The notes below the pieces were generated by a model. The model was given only the letters and a program-made list of their open reading frames with translations. It was not told where the DNA came from and ran no database searches. From Clitopilus passeckerianus (Eukaryota; Basidiomycota; Agaricomycetes; Agaricales; Entolomataceae), in assembly GCA_944990035.1 (NCBI GenBank), contig CALYLX010000023.1:124001-188000 (forward strand): a DNA stretch of 64,000 nucleotides, written 5' to 3'. Both the position numbers and the translations under genes were made by a program. This document shows positions 11,133 to 21,930 of this stretch, piece by piece; positions within the stretch are counted from its first letter, which is position 1, and the number at the start of each line of letters is the position of its first letter.

Positions 11133-11690
11133 ATGGAAATTGACAATTATCACGAAAATAACCAAAAACCGCGTTTTATAGAACTGAAAATTACATTCAA
11201 CTGGGAGTAACCCAGAACCGCTTTTTCGCCTACATTGAAGCGATATCTTCCAAGTGTCTAAGGCTGATCGTACACCTTTCCCGGACTAGTAGCCCCTTCT
11301 GCGCTTCCCAATGCGCTTCATGATTCCAATGAACGCTGTAAGGCCGCTCATTGCGCATTGCTATCTTCTAAACTATTGAAGATAGGATGCACAGTGCACA
11401 TCCTTCGCCAAAGCAGTCATATATGTGGTCTTCTAGCCCTGCTGGTTCTGCAAAAGCTGCGATTGCTCAGACATAGTTGGCTGGCCGTTTTTCTTTTTGG
11501 AACATTTTCATGGCACCCTCATGTGGCCAACAAGGCTGCTTCTGCTTTAAGGCTTTCCAGTCGACTGGTGGTTTCTCCTTTGCTACTTGTACGGCTCGTA
11601 CAAGTAAAGTACGAGTCTACAACTTCTTTTCCTGTTTCGTGCGCATGTCACATGTCGATCGGCCCGAGGACTTAGGTCAAGTACAATGTG
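11133..11690 (+). pseudogene. Internally deleted relic of a fourth NACHT gene
   Basis: Short blocks match the NACHT family in the right order. At 11137-11240 there is a decayed exon 1 (ACGAAAATAACCAAAA, then AACTGGGAGTAACCCAGAAC). At 11305-11350 there is the start of exon 2 (CGCTTCCCAATGCGCTTCATG). At 11430-11475 a degenerate Walker A region reads CCTGCTGGTTCTGCAAAAGC. The sequence then jumps directly at about 11480 into the last exon (TTTTTGGAACATTTTCATGGC, TGTGGCCAACAAGGCTGCTTC). Most of the NTPase domain and the C-terminal half are missing. Confidence 0.75.
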
Positions 11691-11853
11691 TCTCCCCAAT
11701 ATACTAGTTATCAATCCCCCCTTGTTGTTCTTGTTGTCAAGTAATAATAGGATACGAAGCTATAAAGAAGTTTCAACCATCGGCGGCTGTGAGCGATTGA
11801 TTGAAGATGTTATAGACAGTGTTCTAATGGTACCGTGGGCTTGGGCATCACTA

Positions 11854-12484
11854 CAGTTCCGGACAAGCGCATTCAACAAAGTGGCTATCTCCAAAGGGAA
11901 GAACTTTTTGAGAAAACCAACTTCAGATTCGAGCTCAGGAAGACGAAATACGTTGAAAAACACACTTCCGAAGTTTTTCCCACGGCTTTTCGGCTGCGCC
12001 AAATTTTTGGCCAAATTCAACGCTTCTCTAATTGGGGGTCGCGCCAAAAATTGATCAAATGGGGTCAATTTTTTTGACTTTGACAGCAAACCTTGCCAAC
12101 AAGAAGCCCCTTTGCTTGATTTGAAACGGTTTCTGTGGCAATTTGGGCATCTTTGGATGTGTGAGGCTGACAAATCAGGCCGTGGGAGCTTTTCAGAATT
12201 GCATTCAAATATTTTTCTGAAGCCAGAATCAGATTCAGGACAACGAAAGGAGCCCAAAAAACACATCGCCGAAAATCCCCGGCCATTTTTTGACAGTGCG
12301 CCAAATTTTTGGGGTCAAAAATCGGCTATCTCTTCAACCAAGCCATTTTAGGATGGGTAATCAGTACCAATCGAGTCAGCAGATGAAAAGGAGTCGATTC
12401 CGATGGTTTTCGGACTTTTCTTCCCCTTTATGGTGGCTGACTATCCTGTCGGAGATAGTTGTTGAGTTCGCTTGTCCGGAACTG
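11854..12484. mobile_element. Non-autonomous TA-flanked DNA transposon (MITE, Tc1/mariner or pogo-like)
   Basis: A 631-bp segment has terminal inverted repeats CAGTTCCGGACAAGCG at the left and CGCTTGTCCGGAACTG at the right, continuing imperfectly for about 25 bp. It is flanked by TA on both sides (11852-11853 and 12485-12486), the usual target duplication of Tc1/mariner-pogo elements. It has no transposase frame. It interrupts the leader repeat of NACHT copy C; the homologous leader of copy B (around 7855) is uninterrupted, giving a natural empty site. Confidence 0.85.
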
Positions 12485-12714
12485 TAGCACTGGCAGAGGT
12501 TGAGCGAAGATACTTGATCAAAGGACACACCGCCACCTCCAATTTTGGTATGATCGACAGGGTGGTGTCATTGACAATCCATTAATCAACAACAACAACA
12601 ACTCAGAACCGTTCACGTACATCAAATAAGCGGCACAACTATGTCAAGAACCACTATCTACATATTGACGCGGCCTCCTCTAATTGCTCGACAGCGGCCC
12701 AAACCGACTCTTAT

Positions 12715-13273
12715 ATGGCCGAGCTTGTAAATAGTATTGCCATTTATGACTCTCAGCTCGTGAAGACAGACACCTACAACCAAAGTCACCATCATAATGC
12801 GATTTATGGGAGCGGAAATCAAGTTCAAGGAGGGGTAATCCAAAACTATTTCGGACTTAAATCTACTGAAGCAGGTATGTTAAAGTCACACGTATGAGAT
12901 GGGTATGCTTAGACTCATCTTTAATCGTATCAGAAGCTCTTCCCAGTCAGGCGCTTCCCGGTGCAATTCACGACTCCGAAGCACGCACCAAGGCACCTCG
13001 ATGCTACTTGGGCACAAGGGATGTCATCCTTCAGAGAGTGGAAGATTGGGCTCGGGATGCGCCCTCCTCACCCTCGAGAGAGCGATGCTTGTGGATCTCC
13101 GGTCCTGCAGGCTGCGGAAAATCAGCCATAGCACAAACAGCGGCGGAACGCTTGCACAAGCAAGGACGACTTGCAGCGTCGTTCTTCCTTCCACTGGTGG
13201 ATGCAGGCTGCGATGCAAAGAAGGCAATTATACTGACACTAGCTCACCAGTTGTGTCGTTGGTGTCCTCAAAT
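12715..13273 (+). pseudogene. NACHT-domain NTPase (NLR-like), copy C, 5' part, cut by retrotransposon
   Basis: Exon 1 is 12715-12874 (starts MAELVNSIAIYDSQL, carries GNQVQGGVIQNYFGLKSTEA). A 59-bp intron follows with gtatgt donor and CAG acceptor. Exon 2 starts at 12934 with the lead-in SEARTKAPRCYLGTRD, then RCLWISGPAGCGKSAIAQT (Walker A near 13105-13130). The frame is cut at 13273 by the outer Ty3 element, with target duplication CAAAT at 13269-13273 and 28424-28428. Removing the element and one duplication continues the frame as CPQ-ILPRVTQ into the segment starting at 28424. Confidence 0.9.
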
Positions 13274-13521
13274 TGTGGCGGGAGTGTGAGAGTATCACAG
13301 TCGCGTCACACGTAGCCTCGAGAGAGCAGGTGTAAGTCCTCTTCTATTCGAGATTGCTGGTCTCTCTAAATCATGTACAGGACCTTTATATACTAATTCC
13401 TAGGTATAACTAACGTAATCTGTGAAGTAGCTACGATGTACGGATGTATAGAACGAGCTCGGAATAGTAATCTAATCTTATCTGGATGAAGTAAGCATAA
13501 CGTTGTCACGTATTCGCCACA
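13274..13521 (-). repeat. 3' LTR of outer element copy 2
   Basis: This 248-bp LTR reads TGTGGCG..CGCCACA on the plus strand as well, because its ends are inverted repeats. It equals 28176-28423 by eye. The TATA-like stretch is the complement of CTTTATATA near 13384-13392. Confidence 0.95.
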
Positions 13522-13562
13522 TACGCCCTCCAGGGGTCGTGTAGCGTTGGCGGAAGGACCCC

Positions 13563-15021
13563 TCAAAGATCCAAGTTGCCAAAGTCGAAGTCCATGGGAT
13601 CTTCCATGAGATTGTCGCGGGACGAGGCGGCGGACGAGGACGAAGAAGATGAGCTGGGTTTGCTCGGGCCGGCGACGGCACCAGAGTTGCCAGAAGCGGG
13701 GACGCCGGGATCAAAGAAGTCCATAAGGGGACCGAGATTGCCCATGGTGGTGGGCGTCGCAGCAGAAGTGGTAGGAGTCGCAGGAGGTGTACGGGTATGA
13801 TAAAGACCGTGTTTCGGGATAGGGAGCGAATAGTTTATAGCGTTTGTACGACTATTAGAAGGCGAAGTGTTTTTCTTCGGCTTCTGTCCTCCGGCACGAG
13901 CCTTGAGAAGTTTCTTGGCGTGTTTGGCCTGCTTCTCTTCTGCCTTGATGCGACGTGCAGCCTGCTGGCGCAGGGGATATTGCAGTGCTTCATCGATTTC
14001 AAGGAGTCGAGAAGGGATCAATTCCCCGTTGGAGTTGGTGACGCGAAGTGCCTGGAATGCAGGGTCGTGGATGATAGAGTCGATGTCATTGTACTCGAAG
14101 GAGAATTCATTGTAAGGGATAGGCGGGCCGTGTGGGATCCATCCACCTTGAGTGGGCTCGTAAGTGCACAGACGATGCTCTGTGGCTGCGCTAGAATTAA
14201 ACGCGACCGCGACCTGCGTATATCCGGCAGGAATCCCGGTCTTGAATTTCCCGGCGCGGATAGCCTTGTCAAAGGCAAAGTAGAGTCGAAGTTGGAGAGG
14301 GTGAATGGTGACGGTGACGTTTGTCATCGCATTCGTGATGAGGTATACGCCTCTAGTGGTGAGAGTGAACTGGTTCCACTCGAACGGCTTGACATTGCGT
14401 ACTTGCGGCATATTGATGTGAGATTGATGGACGCGAAGAGCGGGGGTAGAGACGCGAGCTGGTGGGGAAAGCGAAGTATTCCTATAGAGAACTGTATCTG
14501 TAGAGGAATGGGTCAATAAGAGCAGTTTATCAGGGCCTTTATATCCTGGAAGGAGGTCCATAGTCCCCAGGAATACCTGTGGGTCATCTTGAGGGTTTGC
14601 CTTTTCCGAGAGGTAACTCAGCAATACTATCCACCCCAAGTAGGTCCAGATATGGCTCAATGAGATTCATATCAGCAACCTGGGTGTAAGGAACCCAAGT
14701 TTCATCACCAGATTTCCAAAGAACTTTGAAAATAGCGTCAGTTTTCGCGCCAGTGTGTTCAATGATCTTGTCAGCCGTCCATTCTTGGTCGGGATCATCG
14801 ACCTCGGCAATCTGGCTATCAAGCCTACCAGGGAATAACCTGTCGTCGTTAGGAACGTGAATCCTAAGAAGCGACGCGTGAAAAACATCGTGAATACCGC
14901 GCTGTTTCATGCTAGAGGGCAATTTAACGCGGTATGATGAATTTCCAAAGTCTTTGAGAATGAGATAAGGTCCCACAAACTTCGGAATGAATTTCCTAAC
15001 AGAACCCTTAGGCAAGGTCAT
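13563..15021 (-). pseudogene. pol: Outer element copy 2 Pol end: chromodomain-like segment and C-terminal extension
   Basis: This matches 3751-5213 of copy 1. The chromodomain-like part is in the frame ending at 14584 and the extension is in the frame ending at 13563. The two are separated by a 2-base loss in a C run near 14592 (three C against five in copy 1). A 3-base in-frame loss removes one Lys in the Lys/Ala-rich region. The end is again polyserine followed by MDFDFGNLDL. Confidence 0.9.
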
Positions 15022-16528
15022 GTTTTTCGAGGAAATGTAGACGAGATCTCCTCTTTGAAAGGGGCTAATTGACGTCGTCTATTTGCGGTTCTGATAGACT
15101 TCACACGCGAAGCCAAAATGCTATCATGCGCGGACAGAATCGCATTTCTGAGTCTCTGAGCAAAGACTCGTACTCCTGGATACTCAGTATCATGTGGAGC
15201 ATTCGTGATCAAACTACGAGGCATTCTTCCGTTGTTCAGAAAGAACGGAGAGTACCCAGTAACCTCAGATCTTGCAGTATTGATTGCAAATTCGACCGCC
15301 GGCAATTGTGATACCCAATCTTGTTGATTCGGTCCGATGCACTGACGAATCATCTGAGTTACAGTGCGATTTGCACGCTCAGTTGCGCCATCCGTTTCAG
15401 GATGATAAGCGCTCGACAGTTTGAGCTGCGTTCCAATCAATCCGTGGAGACGCGTCCAGAATACGCTCGTGAATAGCGTATCACGGTCACTAACAATGGC
15501 CTTAGGTAGCCCATGTAGTTTGTAGACCTCAGAGAATACCAATTCAGCCACATTTCGAGCTGTATAGTTAATTCTCAATGGTATCAAGTGTACCATGCCA
15601 GTCAAATGATCTATGACGACCGTAATGGAATCATAGGTGGCATTCCTATCCTTTGATAGGGGTAAGGGACCGACAAAGTCAATCCCGATGACTTCCCAAG
15701 GGTGCGATGGCACCGGAAGTGGGTGCAAAAGACCATAGGGTCTCTGGTTGCTAGGCTTGGAGCGCTTGCATGTAATGCAGCTATCGCAATATGCCTGAAC
15801 GTCTGTAATCAGACTTTTCCACCAAACATGGTCCCGAAGGTATGTAGTGGTTTTCCGGGCGCCTAAGTGTGCTAGAAGCGAATGTGCTTCTGAAATCACA
15901 ACTTCCCGGATGTTTCTTCCATTGAGAAGAACGTGAGGAATGCAGAGCAATCTTAGATTTCGCTCTTTCAGGTAAATGAGGTTGTCATCTACCTCAAAGT
16001 TCCTGAATTCACTCGGCTTCTCGACAATTTTAGCAAAGAAGCTATCCTCGGAATATCTGTTTTGAATATTTCCGAGTAAATCGATGGGCTCGCGCCCTCC
16101 GTTCAACAATTCCACCAATGGAATTGCGGCAAATCGGTCGGCAAGACTTTGAGATCTCTTTGCGAGCGCCTCATCTTGATCTGCTTCCCAATTAGGCAAC
16201 CGAAGTTCTGGTTCTTTGTGAGAACCGTCTTCTTCAATCTGGGCGTCATCTAGAGCCTTTTCACGCGTTTGAACTGATTTCTTACGCGCAGGAAGTCGGA
16301 TGGTAAGTTTTTGTGTACTTTGGGTACCACCCTCGCCCTCCTTTCGTTGCTGAGGTCCCTTCAGCACGAAATTTCGGACTGTCCGCTTAGCAAACTCATT
16401 TGCCGTTTCTGGACGACCTGACTCGCAGGTGGCACCACACGGCGTTTCCGTGTCTTCGGTGCGTCGTTACCTGAAACGGGAGACGCGTTTCACCAGAATT
16501 CGCGCCTCCACCTCAAGTTCACCGGCAG
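15018..16528 (-). pseudogene. pol: Outer element copy 2 Pol: linker and integrase (frameshifted)
   Basis: The frame 16367-15018 covers the charged linker, the HHCC finger (CDSCITCKRS) and the integrase core (GIDFVGPL, SDRDTLF, DGATERANRT). It runs through the RT-linker to integrase joint without the break that copy 1 has at 2864. Two one-base losses bound it: at about 16424 (CTCGCAGG against CTCCGCAGG) and at about 15051 (one base short in a run of three). Confidence 0.9.
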
Positions 16529-18175
16529 CTAATGAAAGCTGCGCCATCTCGCCTCTAAACCGACGAGAACTGGCATTGTAATGCCGTGTACCACCAGATT
16601 GTCATTATCGATGACATCATGGTATGTGTATTCGCTTCTGGCCCTCACCGTCCCTGGCGCATCGAAGGAATACAATCGAGATAGAGAATCCGAAAGGATA
16701 TTCTCCACTCCAGGTACGTAGATGATCTCGAAGTCAAATTCGGAGATCTTTTCTAACCACCGGGCCTGTCTTCCCGACAGGTCCTTTTGCTTCAGCAGGT
16801 GAACAAGACCCTTGTGGTCTGTGTACCATCGAAAATGGACACCCTGCAGTATGTCGCGATGCCTTAGCATGGATTCCACGCCGGCTAACATCTCGATCTC
16901 ATGCACAGGATAATTCTGTTGCGCAGAATTCAGCTTAGCCGAATAGAACGCAGCCACTTTGGCCGTTTTCCAATCTTCCCCTTGGCTGACGACACCAGCA
17001 ATTCCAGTGATGCAACCGTCGGTTACAAGGTTCACTGGAGGTGTGTCCTTTCCATAGGTAAGTGGTTTCCGGTGGTGGTCTTTGCACGATGACGCTAACC
17101 GTTTGATATCTTCAAAGGCGCATTGATGGGTGTGTTCCCAACGGAAGGGAACAGTATCACCCGTCAAACCGTGTAGAATCCCCATCGGGATGCGTACACA
17201 GTCAATGTCATCTGCGAGGTATCCGGCCGCACCGAGAAATCCTCGCAGAAGGTCTCTGTTCGTAGGGACCTTCCATTTTACCAACGCATCGACCTTTTCA
17301 GGATCCATTTTGATCCCTTCATCGTCGATGATGCGTCCGAGTACCTTCATATCCTTGCACAGGAATTGGAGCTTTTTCTCCGAAAGGTAAAACCGTTCCT
17401 TTTTCAGAATATCGAGCACAATTCTGACATGCTCGATGTGTTCCTTCAGGGTATTCGAATAAATGATGATATCATCGAGATATACATCAAGGAACCGGCC
17501 AATATACGATGAGAACAGGTAGTTCATCAGCGCTTGGTAGGTTGCCGGTGCATTACAGTCTCCCTGTTGCACGACATTACTGACCATGTTTCCATCGGGG
17601 GTGGAAACAGCAGAGCGTTCAACATGTTCAGGTACGATCCTGATCTGTTCATACGCGTCCTGCCCGTCAATAATTGACCGATACTTTGCAGCAGCGGCCC
17701 TCCTCAAGATACCATCAATATCCGGCAAAGGAGATGATAACTTCTTGGTATTTGCGTTGCGCTCGCGCAAATCAAACACGGTACGCATTCTGATTGGTTC
17801 TCCAGCCTTTCCAGGCTTCTTTACGAACAGAATGGGAACGGTATTCCCAGCGCTGGTGACCTTCCACCTGCCGCTTTTGATATACGCGTCCCTTTTTTCA
17901 ATCCATTGCGCTTTCATCGGTTCAGGACAACGCGATGGACACCACGGATACACCTTATGCGGATCAATCAAAGGTATAGTATGGTTTATTGCCCTCAAAG
18001 GAGGCAACGGAGTCTCACTCGCAAGTTTACAGAGTGGTCTCGCATACTCACGAAGTTTCTCTCGAATCTTTTCGAGGTCATCTTCATACAAGGACATTGC
18101 CCGAGAGGACAATGTCGTTACACCAGGACCCTTCAGGGGTAACGAGGTGAGGTTACCAATTGTAATGCTCGGTGG
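16529..18175 (-). pseudogene. pol: Outer element copy 2 Pol: reverse transcriptase and RNase H
   Basis: This is the counterpart of 592-2230 in copy 1, with YLDDIIIYS and the RNase H motifs intact. One amino-acid difference is seen (Lys for Arg after DIL, near 17400). The frame is cut after VGLEA by a one-base loss near 16553. Its N-terminal side is severed from the protease by the nested element, whose TSD copy ATTCA lies at 18176-18180. Confidence 0.9.
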
Positions 18176-18180
18176 ATTCA

Positions 18181-18640
18181 TGTTACAGTTACCTTGGATA
18201 CACACCCGACTCTTTTTCCTTTTACTCATCTACCATTACTATCCCCGCCCGCTTACGTTTATACATTTACTCAGTACTGCTGCGCATTACTCATCCCTTT
18301 AGCTATGATTACTCAGTATTCTCATGATCGTGGGATACTTGTACTATATTTACTTACCATGACTCGTCGTGACTCTTACTCTGACTCACTCCGAGTCATA
18401 CTTACTTTTGCTTACTTAGCATTGCTGCGCAATGCCCAACCCTTAGCCCTACTCTTCATGTATAAATACTTTCACGCTTTCGGTCTTGCTTCCCCAGCTT
18501 GACCTAAAAGCCTATACATCGCTATTTGCTTTAACTTCGACTCGCTCGATTACTCTCGCTCGTCTCTACAAAGGCTGGTAGAGGACTAAGCAGCTGAACT
18601 CTTGATACTTGGTTGAGCACGTAGCGATACTAGCTTAACA
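18181..18640 (+). repeat. 5' LTR of inner element
   Basis: 460 bp, TGTTACAGTTACC to CTAGCTTAACA. Compared with the 3' LTR it lacks one G near 18209 and one C near 18248. It has T for C near 18324 and G for A near 18366. Confidence 0.95.
18360..18468 (+). promoter_or_regulatory. Inner LTR promoter: TGACTC cluster upstream of a TATA box
   Basis: Three direct TGACTC hexamers (18360, 18370, 18382; the last is the full TGACTCA) and one inverted GAGTCA (18393-18398) lie within 40 bp. A TATAAATA box follows at 18461-18468. TGACTCA is the core recognised by Gcn4/CpcA-type bZIP activators in fungi. Spacing of about 60-100 bp to the TATA box is typical of a core promoter with upstream activating sites. 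Use in this fungus is inferred. Confidence 0.5.
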
Positions 18641-19087
18641 AAAGGTCAAGCTGATCTGATAGCCCGCTCATCGCAAGCGTAGGCCACAACCACCAAACCA
18701 CCTGACTGCAAGAGGTCGACCACCCTTGCAGAACCGACCGGAACCACGTCTCTCTCAAGACCGCCGAACGCCTCAACTCCCACCGGGACAGAGAGGGTAG
18801 TACAACTCGACGACGGCACTTACTCAGAATTTGACCTTAAAACAAACCGTTGGAGACATTTGGTACCGAAAGACGAAAACCCGCGACAATATCGATTCGG
18901 CGACTACCTTAGCAGCGCCTACTTCACCGAAGAAGTAAAGAACCCAGAACCAGAACCACAGTCAGACCCCGAACCAGAATCAGAAGCAGAGCAAGAACCC
19001 GAAGAAGAATCAGAACCAGAACCAGAACCCCCCAGACAGACCCAGACTCCGACACCCGCACAAACCCCGAAACAAGAACCACCAGAA
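18641..19087 (+). other. Inner element leader with ATG-less open frame before Gag
   Basis: No tRNA primer site starting TGG is evident after the LTR (AAAGGTCAAGCTGATC). The Gag frame is open from 18683 with no ATG before 19088. The open part encodes VVQLDDGTYSEFDL and a Glu/Pro repeat rich in EPEP and EPES. The frame may start at ATG 19088, use a near-cognate TTG at 18860, or have lost its start. Confidence 0.5.
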
Positions 19088-19972
19088 ATGGCTCCGACCA
19101 ACCCTGAACCAAAGAAACTCGCCGAACTCCGAATGGGACAACCATTTGAATATGATGGCGACCGAAGAAATGCCGAAGTTTGGTTGTTGGAAGTCAAGAT
19201 GTACCTAAGCCTGAACGACCACATCTACGACAACAACAACAAGCAAATCGCTTTTGCACTTTCCTTTTTGAAGAAAGGAACCGCTTTGGCATGGAAACGA
19301 TCTTTCTGTCAGAACCACACAAACAAAGATAACGACATCATCCTCCCCGATTTCAAGCAATTCGAGAAAGAGTTCATCAACGCCTTTTACCCAGTAGACG
19401 GAGAAGGACAGGCATTTGCGTCCCTCGATGCTCTCACGCAGAAAGGACCAATTGACGATTACATATCTCAATTCAAAGTCCTTATCTCCGCCTCCGGGAT
19501 CACCGATGAAAAAGCGAAGATTGAATTCTTCCAGAAAGGACTCAACTCCAAGATCATTGAAAAGATCTATAACCTTCCCATTCTTCCCATCACCATTAAC
19601 GGATGGTACGAACACGCTGCCCGATTTGATGCGCAATGGCGTAGAGGACAGAATGTCATCCGCCGCAACAGAGGACTCCCTCCTATTTCCCACGCAAATC
19701 CCCGCAATACCCACACCACGGCAGACCCTAACGCCATGGACATTGACGCCCTATCTTTTGAAAAGAGAAAGGAGTTAATGAAGGAAGGGAAATGCTTCCG
19801 CTGTTTCAAGAAAGGACATCGCTCTCGAGAATGCCCCGAACGCAGAGGAGGAAAGCAGTCCAGCACCAACTCATATGGCAAGAAAAACATCAAAGATCTT
19901 GTCAGAACCATTAGAGCGTTGGAAGCGGAAGAATTGGAGAGCTTCTGGAATGAGCTCGATGAGGATTTTTAG
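19088..19972 (+). CDS. gag: Inner element Gag (capsid and CCHC zinc knuckle)
   Basis: This is the structural nucleocapsid polyprotein. From ATG 19088 (MAPTNPEPKKLAEL) it has a retrotransposon Gag domain (FEYDGDRRNAEVWLLEVKMYL, and DALTQKGPIDDYISQFKVL). A CCHC zinc knuckle CFRCFKKGHRSRECPE lies near 19796-19843. The stop is at 19970-19972. The protease frame is open through the end of Gag and continues in another frame, so a frameshift or reinitiation would be needed for Pol. Confidence 0.85.
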   Translation: MAPTNPEPKKLAELRMGQPFEYDGDRRNAEVWLLEVKMYLSLNDHIYDNNNKQIAFALSFLKKGTALAWKRSFCQNHTNKDNDIILPDFKQFEKEFINAFYPVDGEGQAFASLDALTQKGPIDDYISQFKVLISASGITDEKAKIEFFQKGLNSKIIEKIYNLPILPITINGWYEHAARFDAQWRRGQNVIRRNRGLPPISHANPRNTHTTADPNAMDIDALSFEKRKELMKEGKCFRCFKKGHRSRECPERRGGKQSSTNSYGKKNIKDLVRTIRALEAEELESFWNELDEDF

Positions 19973-19983
19973 AACGGCGGCCA

Positions 19984-21051
19984 GTGTCAACGTCTGAACC
20001 CGCCACAATACTGATTTCTTCTATGTCGTATGCAGAACCTTTTGATAAATCTATGCGTCTACCCATTAAGGTCTCTGCTCCGAATGAAGAAAGAACCGTT
20101 GAAACCAAAGCACTAGTCGACTCAGGTGCTCAAGGACTATTCATCGACAAAGAATTCGTCGCCCGCCATCGAATCAAGACACATCCCCTTCGACAACCTC
20201 TCACTGCCAAGAACGTTGACGGCACTATCAACAAAACGGGGCAAATCACCCATTACACCTGGGTCGATATAGGGATAGGGAAACACAAGGCGTCAGAACA
20301 GTGCCTGGTCACCGGATTAGGGAATGAACACCTGATCCTCGGACTCCCATGGCTGAAGCGAACGAATCCAGAAATCAACTGGCAAAAGGGGACACTATTC
20401 ATTAATCCCAAACGCGTCAAGACATCCCCGCTACGCACGGCCCTTGCCCGAGTCCAGATCAGACGACTAGCTGCCACAGAGGAATCACACCTAGACATTT
20501 CCAACGTACCCGAACCCATTGAAACACCCTTAGAAGAACCCAATGACGAACAAGACCTGGTTATTGCCTATGTGAAAGGAGAACCAGTGATGGGGATATT
20601 CGAACGAGCCAATTCCCCATTGACGAATGAACATCGAGAACCAGAAATCAGAAGGATCCGAGCCGCAAATATCTCCCGAATCACCCGAGATAGAGGATCA
20701 CTGCGATTTGTCCCGACCCAGAACATCTGGATCCGCGCCAAGACGTCCATCTCCCAGACCCTAGAACATCAGAAAACTGAAGAAGTCAAGAAGAAACTTG
20801 AAGACCTCATTCCCCCCGAATACCACGAATTCAAGAAAGTCTTTGAGAAAGAAGCATCAGAACGATTTCCCCCATCTCGGCCTTGGGATCACGCCATTGA
20901 TCTCAAACCAGACTTTGTCCCGAAAGACTGCAAGGTCTACCCTCTCAACCCAAAGGAGCAAGCCGAAATGGACAAATTTCTCGAAGAAAACTTACGGAAA
21001 GGATACATCCGACCTCGAAATCACCTCAAGCATCACCCTTCTTCTTTGTAG
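19984..21051 (+). pseudogene. pol: Inner element Pol: protease and start of reverse transcriptase
   Basis: The aspartic protease has the active-site motif ALVDSGAQGLFID (about 20110-20150) and the flap/C-terminal GLPWLKRTNPEINW. The start of RT (VPKDCKVYPLNPKEQAEMDKF) follows. The frame ends early at 21051 because one base is missing near 21017, where GYIRP should run on to a conserved SPFFFVAKK in the next frame. No ATG opens the frame; the first usable codon is GTG at 19984. Confidence 0.85.
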
Positions 21052-21930
21052 CGAAGAAAGAAGCAAACGCACTACGACCCTGCCAAGATTACCGATATCT
21101 CAACAGTGGAACTGTCAAGAATGCCTACCCCTTACCACTAGTCAGCGACCTACTCGACAAACTCAGAGGAGCAAAGATTTTCACAAAACTAGACATCCGA
21201 TGGGGATATCATAATGTCCGGATCAAAGAAGGAGACGAGTGGAAAGCAGCCTTCAAAACAAATCGAGGCTTGTTTGAACCCACCGTCATGTTCTTTGGAC
21301 TATGCAACTCCCCAGCCACGTTTCAAGCAATGATGAACCACATCTTCAGAGACATGATCGATGAAGGATGGTTAATCATCTACATGGATGACATGCTACT
21401 CTTCTCTAAAGACCCAAGAGAACATGAGAAGCGCACCAAACGGGTACTCCAAAGGCTGATGGAACACAACCTGTTCCTTAAAGCTGAGAAATGCAAATTC
21501 AACGTGACAGAAGTCGAATTCCTTGGAATGATCATATCGCCAGACAAGATCCACATGGACCCGACTAAACTCGACGGGATAAAGAAATGGCCAACCCCGA
21601 CCACCGTAAAAGAAGTTCGGTCGTTTTTGGGATTTGGCAACTTCTACCGAAGGTTCATAGGGAAATATGCGGAACTAGCCCGACCCCTGAACGATCTCAC
21701 CAAGAAAGATCGGCCCTTTACATGGGGAAAGGAACAAGAAGAAGCATTTGAAGCCCTGAAGAAAAGGTTCGCGGAGACACCCGTACTCACGATGCCCGAT
21801 CCAACAAAACCATTCACCATTGAATGTGATGCATCCAAGTGGGCGACAGGAGCAGTGCTACGCCAACGAGACGAAAATAACGACTGGCACCCTTGTGGAT
21901 ACATCTCTCACTCCTTCGACCCTTCGAACT
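21020..21930 (+). pseudogene. pol: Inner element Pol: reverse transcriptase and truncated RNase H
   Basis: RT continues in a new frame (FFVAKKEANALRPCQDYR), with catalytic YMDDMLLFSKD near 21381-21413 and the thumb FLGFGNFYRRFIGKYAELA. RNase H begins (IECDASKWATGAVL) but stops after YISHSFDPSN near 21925. There the sequence passes directly into integrase core coding in another frame. About two thirds of RNase H, the connector and the HHCC finger are deleted. Confidence 0.85.

Noticed and set aside
11760..12266. Minus-strand frame of 168 codons in the MITE
   Set aside because: It crosses the left MITE end into the flanking leader repeat, has no transposase motif and is not a gene.
12577..12604. 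CAA trinucleotide run near the copy C leader (CAACAACAACAACAACTC)
   Set aside because: A short microsatellite with no sign of function.
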